This document shows positions 6,808 through 13,169 of a stretch of DNA of 13,169 nt, in pieces. The notes under the pieces are model-generated. The model saw nothing but the letters and a program-made list of their open reading frames with translations, did no database searches and was not told where the DNA came from. This DNA is from JBKQWK01 sp052139595 (GTDB lineage: Bacteria > Actinomycetota > Thermoleophilia > UBA2241), in NCBI GenBank assembly GCA_052139595.1, contig JBKQWK010000192.1, positions 1 through 13,169 of the forward strand, read 5' to 3'. Both the position numbers and the translations under genes were made by a program. Positions within the stretch are counted from its first letter, which is position 1. Every line of letters begins with the position of its first letter.

Positions 6808-7850
6808 ATGCGACGCTTGCTTACCCGCCGGAGACTGATCTTGCTCGCCGCTGGCCTGGTCGGTCTGATCGCTCTCTTCGCCGCCGTCGGTACCTTGCGG
6901 AGCGCTGGTCATACGCCTGTGGCGGCTTCTCCAGGACACCTGATCGCCGACAGCACCGAGAACTTCAGCGGCGCCGGCTACGGCCTGGCTACGCCGGCGC
7001 CTGACGCTACGCCGGCGTCAGGCGGGGCAGCGATGCCTGGCGTGACGTTGTCGCCGGCCGGTGTGCAAGCGGCCGCTGCCGCCTCTGACTCGACGTTGGC
7101 CTCAGTGCAGGCGCACTACCTCGTGCGCACTGGCTCCCTGGCCATCACAGTGGCGAAGGGCCACGTGGCGGCGGTCGCGAGTCGGGTGGGCGCCATCGCT
7201 GAGGGCCTGGCCGGCTATGTCGTGTCCGACCAGTACTCCTCCAGCGCGGCGACGCCCGTGCCCGAGCCGGCCATTGCCGGCGGCTCGGGCATCGTGCTGC
7301 CGCCGAACGGACCGTACGCTGCGGTGACGGTGCGCGTCCCGGTGGGCGCTTTCGCGACGGCCGTCGCCGAGTTCAGTCGTCTGGGCAAGATTGAGAGCAT
7401 CTCAACACAGACTGAGGACGTAACGGCCCAGTACGTCGACCTCGGCGCCCGCCTGGCTCACTACCGTGCCGTACAAGCGCGCCTGCTGACCTTCCTGGCA
7501 CAGACGACGTCCGTCGGTCAAGCGCTGGCCGTGCAGCAGCAAATGGATGCCACGAACTCACCGTCGAGCAGCTTACCGGTGAACTGAAGGCTCTTCGCCA
7601 GACGGTGGTCTATGCCACTCTCACGGTGGCGATCTCGGAGCAGCCGCTGGCGGTTGTGACGCATCACAGTACTTCATCTTTCCCGTCGGCGTTTGTACGC
7701 TCGCTCCGCCTGATCGGCTCTGGAGCTCAGGCCAGTTTCGTCGGCCTGGGCGCTGCTGCTCCGTTCGTAGCCCTGGTCGCGCTCGTGGGGTTCGCCGCGA
7801 GTTCTCTCTTCCGGCGGCGGCGCCGGGAGCACAGCCAGAACACTGCCTGA
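6808..7850 (+). pseudogene. DUF4349 membrane protein gene, frameshifted near 7554
   Basis: The first frame (6808-7587) has an N-terminal membrane anchor (about residues 10-30), a Pro/Ala-rich linker, and the DUF4349 pattern of a beta segment (LVRTGSLAITV, near 100), a second strand (YAAVTVRVPVGAF, near 168) and a long coiled coil beginning VTAQYVDLGARLAHYRAVQ. It then derails into TNSPSSSLPVN and stops. The family continues in the other frame, as VEQLTGELKALRQTVVYATL from about 7562, to a C-terminal transmembrane helix and RRRRRE tail ending at 7850. One missing base explains it: ACGAAC at 7552-7557 read as ACGGAAC would restore DATELTVEQL. The repaired protein would be about 347 residues, normal for the family. 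A sequencing error in a G pair and a genuine recent mutation are equally possible. Function of DUF4349 proteins is unknown; they are anchored envelope proteins with an exported coiled coil. Confidence 0.85.
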
Positions 7851-7873
7851 TCGACGGTGAGCGATCAGCGCTC
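7847..7873 (+). terminator. Weak hairpins after the DUF4349 gene
   Basis: CTGATCG (7847-7853) pairs with CGATCAG (7862-7868); alternatively GAGCG (7859-7863) pairs with CGCTC (7869-7873). The two are mutually exclusive and sit on the stop codon. No T-run follows, so a terminator or attenuator role is only possible. Confidence 0.25.
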
Positions 7874-7964
7874 GACAATCAACGGGACGCGCGCGCTTTG
7901 CTCGATGCAGCGGCGTAAAATCAACGGACTCGATCTCGTGAGTGCACAACTTAAGGGAGGGGTC

Positions 7965-8405
7965 ATGCTTCCACCAAGAATCCTGGTGGCGACGGATGGT
8001 TCACCAGCCGCCAAGGCGGCCGAGGCCTTTGCCGCCGAGACGGCTGTGGCTCAACATGCCAGCGCCGTGGTCATCGTGACGGTGAACCGCATCTTCATAG
8101 GTCGCGCGCCGGCTATGGTCCCGATCACGGTCGATGAGGTCGAGGCCGGCGAGCAGCTGGTGAAAGAAGCCGCTGAGCACGTTCGCGAGGTCATGGGCGA
8201 CGACTCGATACCGGTCGAAACAAAGGTGCTTGAGTCTGCCTCCGAGGCAGGAGCGATCATCGCCGAGGCGCATGCGACCGATGTCTGCACGCACATCGTC
8301 ATGGGTGCCCGCGGCATGGGCGGGATTGCCAGTCTGCTGCTTGGGTCAACCAGCCATCAGGTGATTCAGGGAGCCCACTGTCCGGTGACGATCATCCGCG
8401 TCTGA
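7965..8405 (+). CDS. Universal stress protein (UspA family)
   Basis: The 146-residue cytoplasmic protein is a single Usp domain of ordinary length. It begins RILVATDGS, with D11 at the nucleotide site, and ends with the ATP-binding signature G-x2-G-x9-G-S (G114, G117, G127, S128 in GARGMGGIASLLLGST), followed by HCPVTIIRV, the last strand. It is therefore of the ATP-binding class. These proteins help survival under starvation, hypoxia or other stress. ATG 7965 is chosen for the GGGAGG tract just upstream (7955-7960); longer upstream readings have no homology. It follows the DUF4349 gene on the same strand after 114 bases, so it may be co-transcribed or have its own promoter. A hairpin follows the stop. 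The stress theme agrees with the nearby kinase/phosphatase genes. Confidence 0.93.
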   Translation: MLPPRILVATDGSPAAKAAEAFAAETAVAQHASAVVIVTVNRIFIGRAPAMVPITVDEVEAGEQLVKEAAEHVREVMGDDSIPVETKVLESASEAGAIIAEAHATDVCTHIVMGARGMGGIASLLLGSTSHQVIQGAHCPVTIIRV

Positions 8406-8744
8406 CGCTGGGCGAGCCTAGGGCTGGCCAGGCTGCCCGCTGATGACGAGCTTGGCCGCTCGTCTGTCGTCCCAGGCGACCGATTGTGATGGCGATCAAG
8501 ATCTGGGCCGACAAACACGTCGGCGGACAGCGTTGGTGGCGCGCAGCTCGTCGAGCATGAGGGCACATCGTCTGCTGCTCGCCGACACACACCGCTGGGG
8601 CAACGAATCGCTTGCGAGCACGTTCATTGCGAGGCAACACGGTACTTGACGGCTCGCTGAATGTTTCCCGCTCTGTGGGGGCCGATTCCGCTGGCTTTCG
8701 CTCTTGAGTCCGCCGTGCGAAACCCGCCAGGCCGATGCGCATCG
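8406..8744. other. 339-base gap between convergent genes
   Basis: Apart from the hairpin at 8410-8438 I see no recognisable gene. One minus-strand frame (GTG 8748 to 8392, 118 residues) is open through the whole gap and its GTG overlaps the nitroreductase stop in a GTGA junction, but its arginine/proline-rich product is unfamiliar and its third codon positions are not clearly GC-biased. The gap is long for converging genes, so a relic gene or small RNA is possible. Confidence 0.4.
8410..8438 (+). terminator. Terminator-like hairpin after the universal stress gene
   Basis: GGGC (8410-8413) plus AGCCT (8415-8419) pair with AGGCT (8430-8434) plus GCCC (8435-8438): nine base pairs with one bulged G at 8414 and a 10-base loop. 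It starts 5 bases after the stop codon. No T-run. Confidence 0.5.
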
Positions 8745-9275
8745 TCACCTGCGACCGTGCTCCTCAAAGCTGATCTTGCCACTGGGCAGAGACGAGAGGA
8801 GGTGACCGGGCTTGGCTTCGGCCGGATAGCCGATGGCAACCATCGCCTCGACGGCCAGGGCGGGGTCCAGCCCGATGACCTCGGCGATGTAGTCGCTGGC
8901 GCTGCGGTGTGCATCGTGGTCGCGCCGTCGCACCTGTACCCAGCAGCTGCCGAGGCCGAGGTCGTGCGCCTCCAGGTGCAGGGTTAACGCCGCGATCGCG
9001 GCATCCTCGATCCAGACGTCTGACGTTTGCGGGTTGGCACAGACGAGGACCACCAGCGGGGCATCCTTGAGGAAGGCGGAGCCGTGTGGCCTCGCTGCCG
9101 CAAGCCTGGCGATCGTCTCTGCGCTGCTGACGGCAACGAACTCGCAGGGAGCCTTGCCCTTGGAGGAGGGCGCGCGCAGCGCGGCTTCGAGCAAGAGGTT
9201 GACCTTCTCCCGCTCGATGGGTCGGTCCGTGAACGTGCGGATGCTTCTTCTGGAGCGCAAGAGGTTGATCATCAT
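8745..9275 (-). CDS. FMN-dependent nitroreductase family protein
   Basis: The 176-residue protein is a complete, compact nitroreductase-fold enzyme. RRSIRTF (9-15) is the FMN phosphate-binding start of the family, and ALRAPSSKGKAPCEFVAV the next conserved segment. GLGSCWVQVRRRDHD and the late AIGYPAEAKPGH motif place it in the nitroreductase subgroup typical of anaerobes. These enzymes use NAD(P)H and bound FMN, usually as a dimer, to reduce nitro groups, quinones or flavins; the natural substrate cannot be told. The start is ATG 9275 (a second ATG follows directly), with GAGG at 7-base spacing. It is divergent from menA across a 334-base region and convergent with the universal stress gene. 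Nothing is missing or unusual in length. Confidence 0.9.
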   Translation of the reverse strand: MMINLLRSRRSIRTFTDRPIEREKVNLLLEAALRAPSSKGKAPCEFVAVSSAETIARLAAARPHGSAFLKDAPLVVLVCANPQTSDVWIEDAAIAALTLHLEAHDLGLGSCWVQVRRRDHDAHRSASDYIAEVIGLDPALAVEAMVAIGYPAEAKPGHLLSSLPSGKISFEEHGRR

Positions 9276-9609
9276 CTGCGTGCCTCACAGTTCGTGTTGT
9301 GCGGTGATGGTCTTGCCCGACGTTGGGCGGAGTCGCTCATTTTACTTCTCGGCCTTGGTGAGACACCGTTGCTGAGGGGAGCATTGCGTAGGCGCAGCGT
9401 TGCGGCCAACATCGACCGCCACCGCGACGGCGGCTGCGACCGAGACCGCGGCCGCAGCCGCGGTCTCGGAGCAGCGCTCCCGTGCCGGTGACGTCGCGGC
9501 GGATGTACCTCATGCCGCACCTAAAGAGGTGCTCCCAGGCCGCGTCTTTTAGGGAGGAGCGTCGTTCCGGTAGGCTATTCATTGTGAGGCATGAAGGAGA
9601 GGCAGCGAA
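9276..9609. other. Divergent intergenic region, nitroreductase / menA
   Basis: This region must hold the promoters of both genes, but no clear -35/-10 pair stands out. It contains a large GC-rich hairpin (9433-9475) and, nearer menA, a second inverted repeat: CCTAAAGA (9520-9527) with TCTTTTAGG (9545-9553), 8 bp with one bulged T and a 17-base loop. Arginine-rich open frames cross it on the minus strand but show no coding signal. Confidence 0.45.
9433..9475. repeat. Large perfect inverted repeat (hairpin)
   Basis: CCGAGACCGCGG (9440-9451) and CCGCGGTCTCGG (9458-9469) form a perfect 12-bp stem with the loop CCGCAG. Beyond a 2x1 internal loop the stem continues with GCTGC (9433-9437) and GCAGC (9471-9475). 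It lies 158 bases from the nitroreductase start and 135 bases from the menA start, which is odd for a terminator unless an unannotated transcript ends here; it could be a regulatory RNA element or protein-binding palindrome. Confidence 0.6.
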
Positions 9610-10536
9610 ATGCAGATAGTTGCGGCCGTGGCGTCTGAGCGCGCCCAGGAGAATCCGAGCGCGCTCCACCGCTGGTGGCTGGCGATCCGGCCGAAGACGC
9701 TGCCGGCGGCAGCGGCGAGTGTGATCGTCGGCGTCGCCCTGGCGTGGAGGGACGGCCGCTTCTCCTTCGGGCCGGCCGTGGCCGCTCTGGCTGTGGCGCT
9801 GCTGCTTCAGATCGGCAGCAACTTTGCCAACGATGTCTATGACGATGAGCGCGGGGCCGACACCGCCGACAGGCTCGGACCCGTGCGCGTGACTCAGTCC
9901 GGCCTGTTGAGCCGCAGTCAGGTCAAGCGTGGTCTGGCCTTTGTGCTCGCTCTGGCGCTGGCGATCGGCATCTATCTGGTCTTCGTGCGCGGCGCGATGG
10001 TGATTGTTATCGGTGTCGCGGCGATTGTCGCCGCAGTTGCCTACACCGGCGGTCCCTACCCGCTCGGCTACCACGGCCTCGGCGAAGTGTTCGTCTTTCT
10101 GTTCTTCGGGCTGGCTGCCGTGGTCGGCACGTACTGGCTGCAGACCGGCACGACGACGGTGCTCGCCTGGCTTCTCGCCACGGCGGTCGGGGCGATCATT
10201 ACCGCCATCATTGTCGTTAACGATCTGCGTGACATCGGTCAGGATCGAGCCGCCAACAAGCGCACCGTCACCGTGCGCATTGGTGTGCGCGCGACCAAGG
10301 TCGAGTACGGCGTGCTCATGGCGCTGCCGTACGCACTGCTCACTGCGATCGTGGTCGTGAAGGCGCTGCCGGTTGCTTCACTTCTTGTCTGGCTTTCGCT
10401 GCCACTGGCAGTGCGGGCGACACGGCGGGTGCTCACGCAGACCGGTCGTTCGCTGAATACAGCCCTCGCCGAGACGGGGCAGACGGCGCTCGTCTTCAGC
10501 CTGCTCTTCGCTGTTAGCGTGATCATCGCCCACTAA
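9610..10536 (+). CDS. menA: 1,4-dihydroxy-2-naphthoate polyprenyltransferase (UbiA family)
   Basis: The 308-residue integral membrane protein is a UbiA-superfamily prenyltransferase of the MenA type. It joins a polyprenyl diphosphate to 1,4-dihydroxy-2-naphthoate, giving demethylmenaquinone in the cytoplasmic membrane. After the N-terminal WWLAIRPKTLPAA, typical of MenA, the first Asp-rich motif is NFANDVYDDERGAD (71-84) and the second NDLRDIGQD (204-212); both bind the magnesium-diphosphate. About eight or nine hydrophobic helices surround them, and YTGGPYPLGYHGLGE (145-159) is also a MenA signature. Length is normal. ATG 9610 is fixed by AAGGAGAGG (9594-9602). It stands alone on its strand with no other menaquinone gene in the window. 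Its presence implies menaquinone-based respiration. Confidence 0.93.
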   Translation: MQIVAAVASERAQENPSALHRWWLAIRPKTLPAAAASVIVGVALAWRDGRFSFGPAVAALAVALLLQIGSNFANDVYDDERGADTADRLGPVRVTQSGLLSRSQVKRGLAFVLALALAIGIYLVFVRGAMVIVIGVAAIVAAVAYTGGPYPLGYHGLGEVFVFLFFGLAAVVGTYWLQTGTTTVLAWLLATAVGAIITAIIVVNDLRDIGQDRAANKRTVTVRIGVRATKVEYGVLMALPYALLTAIVVVKALPVASLLVWLSLPLAVRATRRVLTQTGRSLNTALAETGQTALVFSLLFAVSVIIAH

Positions 10537-10929
10537 CGCGGCCTGGATGGCCGGTCGCCTTGCCGGCGGTACAGCGGGAACCTTGATGCGGTCAAGGCGG
10601 TGGCTGTTTCCAGGTGGTACAGTATTGCGTAGCAATCATGGCACGTGGCATTCGTTGATGTGTCCTTGACGAAAGGACGCCGTGACCAGGCTGATGAATG
10701 AGCGGGCACACCCGCTAAGGCCCAGCATCTGGGGGAGTGAACTCTCCGCCGCAGACGCCACGCCAACGGCGCTCAATCAACGTCGTGCTGGTGAGTATCG
10801 CTTCCCTCGGCTCATCTCTCCGCTCTCTCCGCTGGCTTTACGCCTTGCTTTGCCCATCGTCGACGCCAACGGTGCTGGCCGCTCGGCAGTGCTGCCTCGT
10901 TTCGTCTACCCGTCATCCAAGGAGGAGCT
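10537..10929 (+). promoter_or_regulatory. Structured leader/intergenic region before the AOR operon
   Basis: These 393 bases hold no convincing gene. Short stems follow one another: CGGCC/GGCCG (10539-10553), CCTTGA/TCAAGG (10581-10597), ATTGC/GCAAT (10624-10636), GTCCTT/AAGGAC (10662-10678), AGCGGG/CCCGCT (10701-10716), CCCAG/CTGGG (10721-10733) and GGAG/CTCC (10734-10747). The first two may end the menA transcript. The later ones crowd together like a folded 5' leader. One frame from GTG 10682 stays open to 10948, running into the ferredoxin gene, but has no homology. ACGCCAACGG(C/T)GCT occurs twice, at 10760 and 10863. Confidence 0.4.
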
Positions 10930-11412
10930 ATGGCCAAGGTCCTCATGATCCACCCCGACAAGTGCACGGGATGCCGCAACTGCGAGCTCGCCTGCTCGTT
11001 CGAGCACGAGGGCCGGTTTCGCCCCGGTGCCTCGCGCGTGCAGGCATACACATGGGAGCGCGAAGGTATGTCGGTGCCGATGATGTGCCAGCAGTGCGAC
11101 GATGCTGCCTGTGTGAAGGTGTGTCCGACTGGAGCCATGCACTACAGCAGCAACTTTGCCAACCTCGTCGATTGGGACGAAAGCCTCTGCATTCGCTGCA
11201 AAATGTGTACCGTCGCCTGCCCGTTCGGCAACGCCCGTTACGACGCTGCCTCCAGCAGCATCTTCAAGTGCGACACCTGTCAGGGCGAGCCGGAGTGCGT
11301 GGCCTTTTGCCCGACCGGCGCGCTTGAGTTTGTCGACGATGAGCAGCAGGTGCGCTCGCGCAAGAAAGCGTATGCGGCCAAGTTCAAAGAAGCCTTCCAG
11401 GAGGTGCGCTGA
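10930..11412 (+). CDS. aorA: Four-cluster polyferredoxin, electron-transfer subunit of AOR (AorA-like)
   Basis: The 160-residue protein has 16 cysteines in four ferredoxin-type groups: C12, 15, 18, 22; C53, 56, 61, 65; C87, 90, 93, 97; and C114, 117, 123, 127. This is the dicluster repeat pattern of HycB/DmsB-type subunits, enough for four [4Fe-4S] clusters in a chain. There is no signal peptide, so it acts in the cytoplasm. A basic helix (about 137-160) ends the protein. The stop is followed after one base by the AOR catalytic gene, whose SD lies inside this gene, so the two are co-translated. The same order, small four-cluster AorA then tungsten AorB, is known from the aldehyde oxidoreductase of Aromatoleum. 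It should wire the tungsten site to an external acceptor. ATG 10930 follows AAGGAGGAG (10919-10927). Alternative: ferredoxin subunit of another molybdo/tungsto enzyme, made unlikely by the neighbour. Confidence 0.88.
   Translation: MAKVLMIHPDKCTGCRNCELACSFEHEGRFRPGASRVQAYTWEREGMSVPMMCQQCDDAACVKVCPTGAMHYSSNFANLVDWDESLCIRCKMCTVACPFGNARYDAASSSIFKCDTCQGEPECVAFCPTGALEFVDDEQQVRSRKKAYAAKFKEAFQEVR
11399..11406 (+). promoter_or_regulatory. Ribosome-binding site of the AOR catalytic gene inside the ferredoxin gene
   Basis: AGGAGGTG lies 7 bases before ATG 11414 and within the last codons of the ferredoxin gene, tying translation of the two subunits together. Confidence 0.85.
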
Positions 11413-11413
11413 A

Positions 11414-13169
11414 ATGTTCGGTTGGACGGGCACGATTCTGCGCATTGACCTTACGAACGAAACAGTTAAACGCGAGGCCACTGACCCCCAACTGGCGCGC
11501 GACTACCTGGGGGCCCGCGGTCTGGGCGGGTACATCATCCGGCGCGAAGTCGACCCCAAGACCGACCCACTCGGGCCAGAGAACAAGCTCATCTTCGCGC
11601 CCGGGCCGCTGACCGGCACCTTTGCGCCGTCGGCCGGGCGCTTTGACGTGATCACTAAAGGCCCGCTGAACGATGTGCTCGCCGCCTCCAACTCGGGCGG
11701 CTCCTTCGGCCCCGAACTCAAGTACGCTGGCTACGATGCCGTGATTATCGAGGGCAAGGCAGCCAAGCCCGTTTACCTCTGGATCAAGGACGATCAGGTC
11801 GAAATTCGCGACGCGGCGGCAATCTGGGGCCACAGCACTCTGGACACGACCGACCTGGTGCGTGCCGAGACCGACGAAGATGCCAAAGTCTCCTGCATCG
11901 GGCCGGCCGGCGAGCATCTCTCTCTGATTGCGAACATCATGAACGAGATGCACCGGGCGGCCGGTCGCACCGGCGTTGGTGCTGTGATGGGCGCCAAGAA
12001 CCTCAAAGCCATCGCCGTCTACGGTACCGGCGCGGTGAACGTCGCCGACCCTCAGGCTTTCAAGGCAGCGGTGACGAAGGCGCGCAAGATGATTCAGGCG
12101 CACCCCGTCGGCGGCACCGGCCTCAAGGCCTACGGCACCGACGTGCTCGTGAACATCCTCAACCAGGTTGGTGCTCTGCCCACGCGTAACTTTCAGGACG
12201 GCTACTTTCCTACGGCCGATAAGATCGGCGGCGAGTCCCTGGCCGCCAAGCAGCTCGTGCGGCCGAAGGGTTGCTTCAGCTGCATTATCTCGTGTGGCCG
12301 GGTGACCAGGGTCGACAACCCGGCCTACCAGGGCTTTGGCGAAGGTCCCGAGTACGAGAGCGCTTGGGCGTTCGGCGCCGACTGTGGCATCGACGATCTC
12401 GATGCCATCACCAAGGCCAACTTCCTCTGCAATGAGTATGGTCTCGACACCATCTCGATGGGTTCGACAATCGCCTGCGCCATGGAGCTCTTCGAGCGCG
12501 GGATCATCACGACCAACGACACCGACGGTTTGGATCTGCACTTTGGCAACGTGCCGGCAATTGTTGAACTGGTGCGCAAGGCCGGCCAGGGCGAGGGTTT
12601 CGGCGCCAAGCTGGCGCAAGGCTCGTATCGCCTCGCCGAGAGCTATGGCCATCCCGAGTACTCCATGACCTGCAAGAAGCAGGAGATGCCGGCTTACGAC
12701 CCGCGTGGCGTGCAGGGCATTGGCCTCAACTACGCCACCGGCAACCGGGGTGGCTGTCACGTGCGCGGCTACACGATCGCCGTTGAGGTGCTGCAGAACG
12801 GCGCCGTGATGGACCCGCATGTCACCGACGGCAAGGCGGGTCTGGACATCACCTTCCAGGATCTGACGGCAGCGCTCGACTCGAGCGGCGCCTGTCTGTT
12901 TTCGACCTTCGGCATCGGCGGCGCCGAGCTGACGGAGATGCTGGCGGCGCTCACCGGTGTCGACTACACGCTGGACGAGTTCATGCGCATCGGAGCGCGC
13001 ATCTGGAATCAGGAACGCCTCTGGAACCTCGAGGTCGGTTACACCAAGGCGGACGACACGCTGCCGGCGCGGCTGCTGACGGAGCCGATCAAGACCGGTC
13101 CGTCCAAAGGCGAGATCAACCACCTCGACCAGATGCTGCCCGAGTACTACGGGCTGCGTGGCTGGGACG
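11414..13169 (+). CDS. aorB: Tungsten-containing aldehyde:ferredoxin oxidoreductase (3' end beyond window)
   Basis: The frame is open from ATG 11414 to the window end, 585 residues; the family is usually 600-620, so about 20-35 are missing. It opens MFGWTGTILRIDLTNETV, the AFOR N-terminal signature, and has AGRTGVGAVMGAKNLKAI (183-200), the end of the first tungstopterin-binding domain. The [4Fe-4S] ligands are C287, C290, C294 (CFSCIISC) and C494 (SGACLFS), almost the same positions as in Pyrococcus AOR (288, 291, 295, 494). E313 in GPEYES and H449 in GGCHVRGY align with that enzyme's active-site Glu313 and His448; NEYGLD is a pterin-binding motif. It oxidises aldehydes to acids, or the reverse with low-potential electrons, through the adjacent polyferredoxin. 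It is cytoplasmic and needs tungsten or molybdenum bispterin cofactor. The exact substrate cannot be read. Confidence 0.92.
   Translation, partial: MFGWTGTILRIDLTNETVKREATDPQLARDYLGARGLGGYIIRREVDPKTDPLGPENKLIFAPGPLTGTFAPSAGRFDVITKGPLNDVLAASNSGGSFGPELKYAGYDAVIIEGKAAKPVYLWIKDDQVEIRDAAAIWGHSTLDTTDLVRAETDEDAKVSCIGPAGEHLSLIANIMNEMHRAAGRTGVGAVMGAKNLKAIAVYGTGAVNVADPQAFKAAVTKARKMIQAHPVGGTGLKAYGTDVLVNILNQVGALPTRNFQDGYFPTADKIGGESLAAKQLVRPKGCFSCIISCGRVTRVDNPAYQGFGEGPEYESAWAFGADCGIDDLDAITKANFLCNEYGLDTISMGSTIACAMELFERGIITTNDTDGLDLHFGNVPAIVELVRKAGQGEGFGAKLAQGSYRLAESYGHPEYSMTCKKQEMPAYDPRGVQGIGLNYATGNRGGCHVRGYTIAVEVLQNGAVMDPHVTDGKAGLDITFQDLTAALDSSGACLFSTFGIGGAELTEMLAALTGVDYTLDEFMRIGARIWNQERLWNLEVGYTKADDTLPARLLTEPIKTGPSKGEINHLDQMLPEYYGLRGWD

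Noticed and set aside
6610..6939. 110-residue N-terminal extension of the membrane protein
   Set aside because: Low-complexity, polar and unlike the family; ATG 6609 has a good SD and directly precedes the first membrane segment. The extension would also run into the DUF4349 start.
7605..7850. Separate 81-residue membrane protein gene
   Set aside because: Its sequence is the C-terminal part of DUF4349 proteins and it lacks its own ribosome-binding site; it is the downstream piece of the frameshifted gene.
9272..9520. 82-residue arginine-rich frame ending at the nitroreductase start
   Set aside because: It crosses the large hairpin, has a composition typical of translated GC-rich non-coding DNA and no SD of note.
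10671..10720. Hammerhead ribozyme (GAAA at 10671, CTGATGA at 10691)
   Set aside because: The order would need a type II layout with a stem III hairpin after GAAA, and the bases between do not form it.
10682..10948. 88-residue ORF before the ferredoxin gene
   Set aside because: No homology, weak codon bias, and it overlaps the ferredoxin start by 19 bases; the sequence is better explained as a structured leader.
11384..13123. 579-residue minus-strand open frame opposite the AOR gene
   Set aside because: The plus strand encodes a complete AOR sequence with all cluster and active-site residues; the opposite frame is a by-product of GC-rich codon bias.

Overview
The window is about 13.2 kb of GC-rich bacterial chromosome with strong Shine-Dalgarno sites and frequent TTG/GTG starts. 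It carries a SpoIIE-type phosphatase, two RsbW-like anti-sigma kinases, a MenA prenyltransferase and a tungsten aldehyde:ferredoxin oxidoreductase (AOR) pair. This mix best suits a deep-branching, menaquinone-using, possibly anaerobic actinomycete (Thermoleophilia or a related lineage); Chloroflexota cannot be excluded. I saw no rRNA, tRNA, CRISPR array, insertion sequence or phage gene.

Layout: (1) 2-337, the 3' end of a small SRPBCC-like gene, followed by a terminator hairpin. (2) 557-3679, a large multi-sensor phosphatase (divergent GAF, PAS, three GAFs, SpoIIE/PP2C). It converges, with 18 bases between, on (3) an RsbW-like kinase (3698-4120, minus). A second RsbW-like kinase (4394-4828, minus) lies behind it. 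(4) 4951-6609 (minus), a polytopic GT-C/PTPS-related membrane protein. (5) 6808-7850, a DUF4349 membrane protein broken by a one-base frameshift near 7554, then a universal stress protein (7965-8405). (6) A 339-base gap and a minus-strand nitroreductase (8745-9275). (7) menA (9610-10536). (8) A structured 393-base leader, then an AOR operon: a polyferredoxin with 16 cysteines (10930-11412) and the tungstopterin catalytic subunit (11414 to the window end, nearly complete).

The left half reads as a partner-switching stress module: phosphatase and HATPase kinases would act in opposition on a STAS anti-sigma antagonist, but neither the STAS protein nor the sigma factor is in the window. Both kinase genes have a candidate sigma-B-type promoter with identical spacing, so the regulon may be autoregulated. 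The right half is redox metabolism: MenA makes demethylmenaquinone, and the ferredoxin/AOR pair oxidises aldehydes or reduces acids, passing electrons through four [4Fe-4S] clusters.

The observations most worth checking are the paired sigma-B-like promoters, the short strong-SD leader ORFs that overlap the start codons of both the phosphatase and the first kinase, the DUF4349 frameshift, and the hairpin-rich AOR leader. No wholly new system is evident; most genes belong to recognisable families.
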